The position numbers were made by a program, and so were the translations under genes. Positions 56,857 through 64,000 of a stretch of DNA of 64,000 nt are shown piece after piece; within the stretch, counting starts at the first letter, position 1, and the number at the start of each line of letters is the position of its first letter. The stretch is from contig OY755047.1 of NCBI GenBank assembly GCA_963576565.1, positions 1,240,001-1,304,000 on the forward strand, read 5' to 3'. The DNA is from Aspidapion aeneum. Lineage: Eukaryota; Arthropoda; Insecta; Coleoptera; Brentidae. A model generated the notes under the pieces. It made no database searches and had not been told where the DNA came from. It saw only the letters and a list, made by a program, of their open reading frames with translations.

Positions 56857-58291
56857 CAGTGAAGCCTCCTATAAGCGGACACTTACAGTTTCGTCGATTT
56901 TGTCCGCTTATTGAAGGTGTCCGCTTATAAGAGAGAACTGCGAAATTTTAAAATATATTTATGAACAATTTCCCCTGCTTAAGTTTTTCCGATATAAAAT
57001 TTTTCAGCGATCTTTCGTGCTGATAGATGTTCCTTTTCCGAAACGTTAACTTTAATTTTTTCACGTAAACTAAGAAGTTTTTTAGTAGGCGCCATTAGGC
57101 ACTTTTTGATACGGCACGGTTAGGCACTTTTTGATACGGCACGGTTAGGTACTTTTTGATACGGCACGGTTAAGCACTTTTTGATACGGCACGGTTAGGC
57201 ACTTTTTGATACGGCACGGTTAGGCACTTTTTGATACGGCACGGTTAGACACTTTTTGATACGGCACGGTTAGGCACTTTTTGATACGGCACGGTTAGGC
57301 ACTTTTTGATACAGCACGGTTAGGCACTTTTTGATACGGCACGGTTAGGCACTTTTTGATACGACACGGTTAGGCACTTTTTGATACGGCACGGTTAGGC
57401 ACTTTTTGATACGGCACGGTTAGGCACTTTTTGATACGGCACGGTTAGGCACTTTTTGATACGGCACGGTTAGGCACTTTTTGATACGGCACGGTTAGGC
57501 ACTTTTTGATACGGCACGGTTAGGCATTTTTTGATACGACACGGTTAGGCACTTTTTGATACGGCACGGTTAGGCACTTTTTGATACGGCACGGTTAGGC
57601 ACTTTTTAATACGGCACGGTTAGGCACTTTTTGATACGGCACAATTAGGCAATTTTTGATACGGCACGGTTAGGCACTTTTTGATACGGCACGGTTAGGC
57701 ACTTTTTGATACGGCACGGTTAGGCACTTTTTGATACGGCACGGTTAGGCACTTTTTGATACGGCACGGTTAGACACTTTTTGATACGGCACGGTTAGGC
57801 ACTTCTTGATACGGCACGGTTAGTCTTTTTTTGATACGGCACGGTTAGGCACTTTTTGATACGGCACCGTTAGGCACTTTTTGATACGCCAAAGAGATCT
57901 ATTACCTCCCATCTGAACAATAAAATTAAAAAACAGCAGTCCCGCTTAATGAAATATGTTGTAAATACAAAAGAAATATTTAGTCTCCGCAATAAAACGG
58001 AAAGAGGTAATTCCCCGGCTGCAGAGTGAGTTAGTTGTTGCCAACATACTGCATAATATTTATGCCCATGCCGTGCAGCGCTCCGTCCCGTTGTCAGAGG
58101 TTCACGTCCGGTTAAAGGTGGTTTCAGAATTTTTTAATCAAAAAAAATTGCTCGCGCCGGTTGTTAGAATGTCCGGTTACAGGAGTGAATCTTACATGTA
58201 AAGAAATAGGGAAAAGCTTGGTTCCAGCAAATTTGTCCGCCTAAAGGGAGTGTCCGCTTAATAGAGGTGTCCGCAAGGAGAGGTTTTACTG
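56857..58291. mobile_element. Pogo/Tigger-like MITE carrying a 25-bp minisatellite
   Basis: Ends CAGTGAAGCCTCCTATAAGC and, on the reverse strand, CAGTAAAACCTCTCCTTGCG, with TA at 56855-56856 and 58292-58293. The motif TGTCCGCTTAT is iterated in both subterminal regions. CAGTRAARCCTC-type ends with TA duplications fit pogo/Tigger elements. No transposase; the core is a tandem repeat. Confidence 0.85.
57090..57888 (+). repeat. 25-bp minisatellite, ~31 copies
   Basis: The unit TTAGGCACTTTTTGATACGG plus CACGG is repeated with few point changes (e.g. ACAGCACGG at 57311, CAATTAGGCAA near 57640). Confidence 0.95.
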
Positions 58292-58293
58292 TA

Positions 58294-59404
58294 CTTGCAA
58301 AATGGAGCAAAGGATAGAAATAAAGGACCACTATAAAGCAATCGGGAGATTTATAGTTTTAAACTGGAATTGAAACTGCAGGATTTAGCAGTACACCATA
58401 CATATACATCGGATTAGAGACAAAACCGTCTAATTAACTTCGCAAGGGTGTCACATTGACCAAGCAGTGTTCTGAGGAGTCCCATCAAAACAGTTAACTG
58501 TCAACACTTATTAGGTGTCCATTAGATCTTGGACCCCCGTGAGGTTAAGCTTTCGAGCTACCCACGGAAAAATATGAGAGAAAGAAAAACTTCTTTTTAC
58601 CCGATTAGTCAGAAAAACTTGTTTGATTTTTAAATTCACGGGATTTAAAATTGACGCTTATTATAAATATTGATTGAATAAAATTATTCTATTAACTGTT
58701 TCATTTACTTAGTATTACTATTTAGGTTTCAGATAAAATATTAATTAAAAATGCCGATTTAGGGCAAAAAATATAAATATTACTTTAAAACACTGGAAAC
58801 AGCAATAATACAAAGACTTAAAATTTAAATGAACTCTAAAAGTGTTAGGAATAACAAAGAGAACAATTTTACATTAAGTTAAAATAATTGACAAAATTTC
58901 ACATTTCCCCAGTTGGAAAAACCCCCGTTTAAATGAAACGAAGTGAAGTATTCGGAAATGTGGCCCTAAAGATTTTATTTGTAATCGAACTTCATATATC
59001 AACGTATTTAAATTTACATAGTTAATTATGTAATCGAAGGTATTTATTTCCATTTTATAACAAACGATAACAAAAACAATGACACGCGACCAGCAATGCT
59101 TTTTACTACTGACATAGGCCAAATCAAAACAAACTCATACGCCTTCACTAAAGATAGAACCGGCATCGTGTAGAAGGGCAACGGACGATTCCGCACAATA
59201 ATGATGGCCGACTTCAACTAAAACACACATTTCTCTCGCCCCGGCTCGAGAACATCCACCCATACCCCGCTGAAAAACGGGTGAAATTGAAACCTTGCCC
59301 CGCCCGGCGCTGCCGGCTTGTAATTAGTTACGCTAAAAAAGGTGAACCAACTATAGATAATAAAAAGAACTAGACAATCATGTCGTATAATAAATTAATT
59401 GAAA
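58294..59404. other. Intergenic DNA
   Basis: No gene. The frame 58874-59122 (-, 82 residues) has no recognisable feature. Confidence 0.5.
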
Positions 59405-60535
59405 ATTTTCAGTGCGGGTAGATCGACTTCTGATCATCTGTTTTGTATAACCCAAGTTATTGAAAAGAAAATGGCATACAGACAAGAGCTGCATCTGCTT
59501 TACGTCGATTTGCAGAAGGTATATGATAGTATACCACTAAATCTACTTTGGAAAGCGTTTGAAAACACAAACATAAACGTACAACTAATTAAGGCCATCA
59601 AAGAGTTATACCGCAATAGTAAGGCAAAAGTTAAAATAAAAGCAAAACTAACCAAAGGCTTTCAAGTAAATAAAGGTCTTAAACAAGGTTGCTGTATCTC
59701 GCCTACGCTCTTCAAGATATACTTGGAACAAGTCCTTAAAGTATGGAAGAGAAAATGCCAAAACATGGGAATTCCGTTGGACGAAACCACCTTGTATACT
59801 TTATGTTTCCCTGATCATCAGATCAGATAGTAGTGGCTCAGGATTATGACGACCTCGAATATATGACACGAAAACTAATAGAAGAGTATAATAAGTAGGG
59901 ACTAGAGGTTAATCTCAATAAGACAGAGTATATGTGTATCGGTGGAATGAAACAGGATCTAATCTATAAATACCGGGCAGCGAATTCAGTCCTGTGATGA
60001 GTATAAATACTTAGGTCTAAAAATTACAGCTGACGGAACACTAAACAAAGCTATAAAAGATCGAAACGTACAAGAAAGAAAAGCAATAACTTTATTAAAT
60101 GCTATACGGCTCAGAAGTATGGCCAATCAAGGATAGAACAGAAAAAATGCTTTCCGCTACGGAGATGGACTATTGGAGAAGAGCAGCAGGGAAATCAAAA
60201 AGAGAAAGAGTTACAAATCAAAAAATAAGAGAAATTATGACAGTGGGTGAACGTACTTTAGTGGATGATATAAGAACAAAACAACTGGTGTGGTACGGAC
60301 ATGTACAAAGAATGAATGATGAAAGACTACCTAAACAAATACTACAATGGAAACCAACTGGCCGAAAAAACGAGGACGGCCAAGGAGAAGCTGGAGAGAA
60401 GGAATAGACAGTAAAATAAGAATAAGAGGCCTAGATGATGAATTATGGGCAAACAGAAACGAGTGGAGATTGGGTATCGGAAGACGTAGAACGTTGTGAA
60501 ACCGATAAATATATATATATATAATTGAAAATACT
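59405..60535 (+). pseudogene. LINE-A, longest copy, with (TA)n tail
   Basis: The frame 59399-59830 covers the fingers/palm: SAGRSTSDHLFCITQVIEKK, LYVDLQKVYDSIP (motif A) and LKQGCCISPTLFKIYLEQV. At motif C the frame reads LCFPDHQIR instead of LCFADDQIV, losing one catalytic Asp and then the frame. The C-terminus (60099-60407, then a shift) has LVWYGHVQRMNDERLPKQIL. The 3' end is AACGTTGTGAAACCGATAAA followed by (TA)n at 60509-60523. 5'-truncated and dead. Confidence 0.87.
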
Positions 60536-60539
60536 GTTT

Positions 60540-61044
60540 GTTGTCTAGTTTTGGGAGGGCACTGCCCCGTCGCCATCCCTGTAGCAGACGCCACTGCATG
60601 CGACTAGTATTTAGTTTTAAAAGAATTTCAAGGATTAAGTACCGACCTCTACAGATCGGAAGCGTATAGTATAGTGGCCCAGATTTTTCAGAAAAGACAG
60701 GAAAAGTCGCACGGTTTTAGTTTTAGAAATGTCTTTTCAGTTATCCAAAATGTTCAGCTATTTTATGTGTTCTGGGATATAGACCAGTGCAGATATTTTT
60801 TGGAAGGGAAAATATTACTAACAGCATTCGATCGAAGCCAATAGAAAAAAAAGTTAGACTCGAAAAAATAAATTAAAAAAATTATTTTTTTGTTTCTTTT
60901 TTTATAAATTAGTTTTTTGAAAAACTACTAAAATAATGCTTTTTTTAAAAAGTCATTTTTAAAAAAAAACTAATTTTTTTTTTAAATAATACTTTTTCAA
61001 TAAGTAGTTTTTCCAAAAACTAATTTATAAATGAAAAAAAAAAT
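60540..61044. other. AT-rich intergenic DNA
   Basis: No gene. 60895-61030 consists of A- and T-rich runs with local inverted repeats (TTTTTCAATAAGTAGTTTTT). Confidence 0.5.
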
Positions 61045-61510
61045 TAAATAAAAAAAACACCCAACTGCTAAATTTACTTGTAAGTACTAATCGCAGTTTA
61101 GTACAAATTGTTTAGTTTAGTACAAAACTAGTAAAATGGTGTTGGAAAAAAATCTGAAAGCGTATGCAAAAAGAATTTTTGAAATCGCTCTATATTTGAT
61201 ACAATTATGCGAATATGGTTTTTGAATAGGGTGGGGGGACTGGCAGGTGGGGAGATGGGGAGATGGGTGGAAGCAGGGAGGACCAGAAAGTAACTACAGC
61301 AAATCAAAGGAATTTCAATAAAATCGCCTGAAATTTAGATCATTTGTATGTCATATAGCCTATAGCACCTTCGGGATCAGTAGCAATTTTTTTGTGAAAA
61401 TCGGTTCAGCCGTTTAGCCTCTAGCGTGACACAAACATATTTACTTACATACATACAACAATCGAAAAACATTACCCTTCCTTTCGCCGTGCCGCAGTTG
61501 GGTAAAAAAA
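61045..61510 (+). repeat. Second copy of the 26126-28560 repeat block, without its insertions
   Basis: Begins with a decayed CCCAACTGC-family MITE (61045-61125) and continues with the 27640-28560 repeat. The AATAAAATCGCCTGAAATTT stretch near 61315 is the empty site for the hAT-like element at 27848-28269. Confidence 0.85.
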
Positions 61511-62089
61511 GAAAAATCGGCGGCAAATATTCCCCGCGGCGAATCGGCAGCGGCAAATTGGCTGCGGCGAATTGTCCTATCCACATTAATCTTATACCAT
61601 CTAAAAAAATACGTCTTAACGAAAAAAAATTGCGATGTTTTAGTTAAAAAAATTTGACCTTTACTTAAAATGAAAACAAAAATTTTTATTTAACAAAATT
61701 AACATAAAAAGTGTAGCTTTCACAAAATTTCGGGAAAACAAAAGAAAAATGTGAAAGAAAGAGTTAAAAAAAAACAGTTTTTTTTGCTGCGAAAATTTTA
61801 GGTGATATGAATAGGTATTTTGACTGGTCTAATTTTTGAAAGTTTTAAAATAGTGCATAGCTTTTTTTTAAAGTTCGTAGGAAGAATGTGTACACATCAT
61901 AATAAAAAGTTTTGCAAGGTCTTATTTTTAGAGATATTAAAAATCTCGGTTCATACTTGGCTTCGTAAAGAAATTTAGTTGTAAGGAATGTTGCCTGAAG
62001 GATTTTCATTCATTTTTGTAAATAAAAATGTCTCTTGGGAAAAAGGCTTTTAGACTTTTTTTAATAGTCTAATGATACTTCTTTAAGTC
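61511..62089. other. Intergenic DNA
   Basis: No gene. 61520-61575 is a short GC-rich run of CGGCGGCAAAT/CGGCAAATTGG-like direct repeats. Confidence 0.5.
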
Positions 62090-64000
62090 ACAGGCGATTT
62101 ACACCGCTTCACCTCTAAACCAATGAGAAAATTTCAATCTGTTATAGCCACACCATTTGCGGGTCAGTCCTCCGTTCGGGGTATGATCCAACCAATCACA
62201 AGCTTCTACTAGAAATGGCCACACCTTTTTGGGGCGGTGTTTCAACCAATATTCACAACTTTTTAAGTTCAGTCCTCTATCTTGTGCATTATAATTGGCT
62301 TATTAACATACTCGTCCGCCCTCGGGTTATCTTCTAAGTTTTGCATAATTATACTGCTGGAATAAAACAGTAGATAACTTTTAAACACTATTGTTTCTCG
62401 AAGTATTCTCCACGAACAGTAATGCACTTTTGCATGCGCTCAAACCAGTTGTCAAAACTGTAATTCCACTCGTTTGTTGGTATTGTCAATATTGAATTCT
62501 TCCAGTTCCAGAAGTTCCAGTCTGATATGGCCGCACCCTTTGCGGGTCAGTCCTCCATTCGGGGTCTGGTTCAACCAATCATAATCCTTAAATAGACCTG
62601 GCCACACCTTTCTTAAGGCGGTGTTACAACCAATAACCAAACCTTATTTTATTTCAGTCCTGTAATCTTGTCTATTATAATTGGCTTATTGGCATATCGT
62701 TTAAACTTTTGTTTTTCTTTTCGTCCCGTTAATTTTCTGTACGGTATTGAAAAAAAAGGCCTTCATACGTGTGCAACTCTCTTGTTTTTTAATATTCTAA
62801 TGATAATTTTTTAAATCATAGGCACTCTAAACCGCTTTACCCAACCAATCAAGAAGTTTCAGTCTGATATGGCCGCACCCTTTGCGGGTCAGTCCTCCAT
62901 TCGGGGTCTGGTTCAACCAATCATAATCCTTAAATAGACCTGGCCACACCTTTCTTAAGGTGGTGTTACAACCAATAACCAAACCCCATTTTATTTCAGT
63001 CCTGTAATCTTGTCTATTATAATTGGCTTATTGGCATATCGTTTAAACTTTTGTTTTTCTTTTCGTCCCGTTAATTTTCTGTACGGTATTGAAAAAAAAG
63101 GCCTTCAAACGTGTGCAACTCTCTTGTTTTTTAATATTCTAATGATAATTTTTTAAATCATAGGCACTCTAAACCGCTTCACCCAACCAATCAAGAAGTT
63201 TCAGTCTGATATGGCCGCACCCGTTGCGGGTCAGTCCTCCATTCGGGGTCTGCTTCAACCAATCATAATCCTTAAATAGACCTGGCCACACCTTTCTTAA
63301 GGCGGTGTTACAACCAATAACCAAACCCCATTTTATTTCAGTCCTGTAATCTTGTCTATTATAATTGGCTTATTGGCATATCGTTTAAACTTTTGTTTTT
63401 CTTTTCGTCCCGTTAATTTTTTGTACGGTATTGAAAAAAAAGGCCTTCATATGTGTGCAATTCTCTTGTTTTTCAATATTCTAATGATCATTTTTTAAAT
63501 CATAGGCACTCTAAACCGCTTCACCCAACCAATCAAGAAGTTTCAGTCTGATATGGCCGCACCCTTTGCGGGTCAGTCCTCCATTCGGGGTCTGGTTCAA
63601 CTAATCATAATCCTTAAATAGACCTGGCCACACCTTTCTTAAGGCGGTGTTACAACCAATAACCAAACCCCATTTTATTTCAGTCCTGTAATCTTGTCTA
63701 TTATAATTGGCTTATTGGCATATCGTTTAAACTTTTGTTTTTCTTTTCGTCCCGTTAATTTTCTGTACGGTATTGAAAAAAAGGCCTTCATACGTGTGCA
63801 ACTTTCTTGTTTTTTAATATTCTAATGATAATTTTTTAAATCATAGGCACTCTAAACCGCTTCACCCAACCAATCAAGAAGTTTCAGTCTGATATGGCCG
63901 CACCCTTTGCGGGTCAGTCCTCCGTCCGGGGTCTGGTTCAACCAATCAGAGTCTTTAAATAGACATGGCTACACCTTTCTTAAGGCGGTGTTCCAACAAA
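62090..64000 (-). repeat. Tandem array E, 342-bp unit, continuing past the window
   Basis: GGGTCAGTCCTCC recurs near 62160, 62544, 62886, 63228, 63569 and 63910; the last four spacings are 341-342. Later copies are nearly identical; the first is diverged. On the minus strand each unit has ATTGGTTGAACCAGACCCCG leading into the 17-mer variant, then 7 bases and GGGTGCGGCC (GGTGTGGC in the first copy), plus further CCAAT sites. 342 is about twice the 170-bp satellite unit at 45245, but the sequences differ. Confidence 0.93.

Noticed and set aside
57090..57888. CRISPR-like array of 25-bp repeats
   Set aside because: Repeats are head-to-tail without spacers and lie inside a transposon.

Overview
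The window looks like intergenic, transposon-saturated DNA from an animal with a large, AT-rich genome, most likely an insect. The grounds are a short spliceosomal intron, many decayed non-LTR retrotransposons, mariner/pogo-, hAT- and Mutator-type non-autonomous elements, and several satellite arrays. A beetle is plausible but cannot be shown from sequence alone. I see no ordinary host gene. The one protein-coding gene that looks intact is a tyrosine recombinase of 391 residues in two exons (35276-36589), lying between clusters of palindromes (34906-34983 and 36704-36809). It has a TATA box, an initiator-like site, a good start context and all the visible catalytic residues. The whole 1.9 kb unit reads as a possibly active Crypton-like mobile element.

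Layout. 1-3110: tandem array A (519-587 bp unit). 3465-5134: LINE-C remnant and a TA-flanked MITE. 8645-9198: small tandem repeat and a tRNA-like cloverleaf. 10230-12000: array B, with repeated CCAAT/TATA-like blocks. 12590-17605: LINE-C, a nested MITE pair and LINE-A. 18001-20077: TA-flanked inverted-repeat element carrying a 9-bp minisatellite. 20842-25850: LINE-A with an (AT)n tail, LINE-B, and direct repeats. 26126-30291: a nest of at least five transposons whose target-site duplications can be read, three of them by comparison with paralogous copies. 31675-34440: LINE-B, LINE-C and a LINE-D insertion. 34906-36809: recombinase element. 36830-41880: LINE-B/C/A remnants. 41900-46990: array D (about 1 kb unit) holding a 170-bp satellite. 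47173-51727: MITE, 548-bp duplication, 1.14 kb perfect tetranucleotide array, heptamer array. 52160-58291: MITEs, LINE-B/C/D remnants and a pogo-like element with a 25-bp minisatellite. 59405-60535: LINE-A. 62090-64000: array E (342-bp unit), running off the end.

The most unusual signal is not a gene. A 17-base box, CGAACGGAGRACTGAAC, occurs about forty times on both strands. It appears in four tandem arrays (A, B, D, E) that otherwise look unrelated and at seven isolated sites. It is usually followed 7-8 bases later by a GC/CACCC-type box (RGGCGKRGC) and in several families is preceded at fixed distance by ATTGG. This is either an ancient shared ancestor of all these repeats or a selected protein-binding or promoter module carried by several repeat families.

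Four non-LTR families, here called A-D, were grouped by eye from translated reverse transcriptase and RNase H segments. A, B and C resemble insect RTE-like endonuclease/reverse-transcriptase elements. D has an RNase H domain as in Jockey/R1/I-type elements. All copies are truncated, frameshifted or interrupted. Superfamily calls for DNA elements rest on termini and target-site duplication length only, since none encodes a recognisable transposase.
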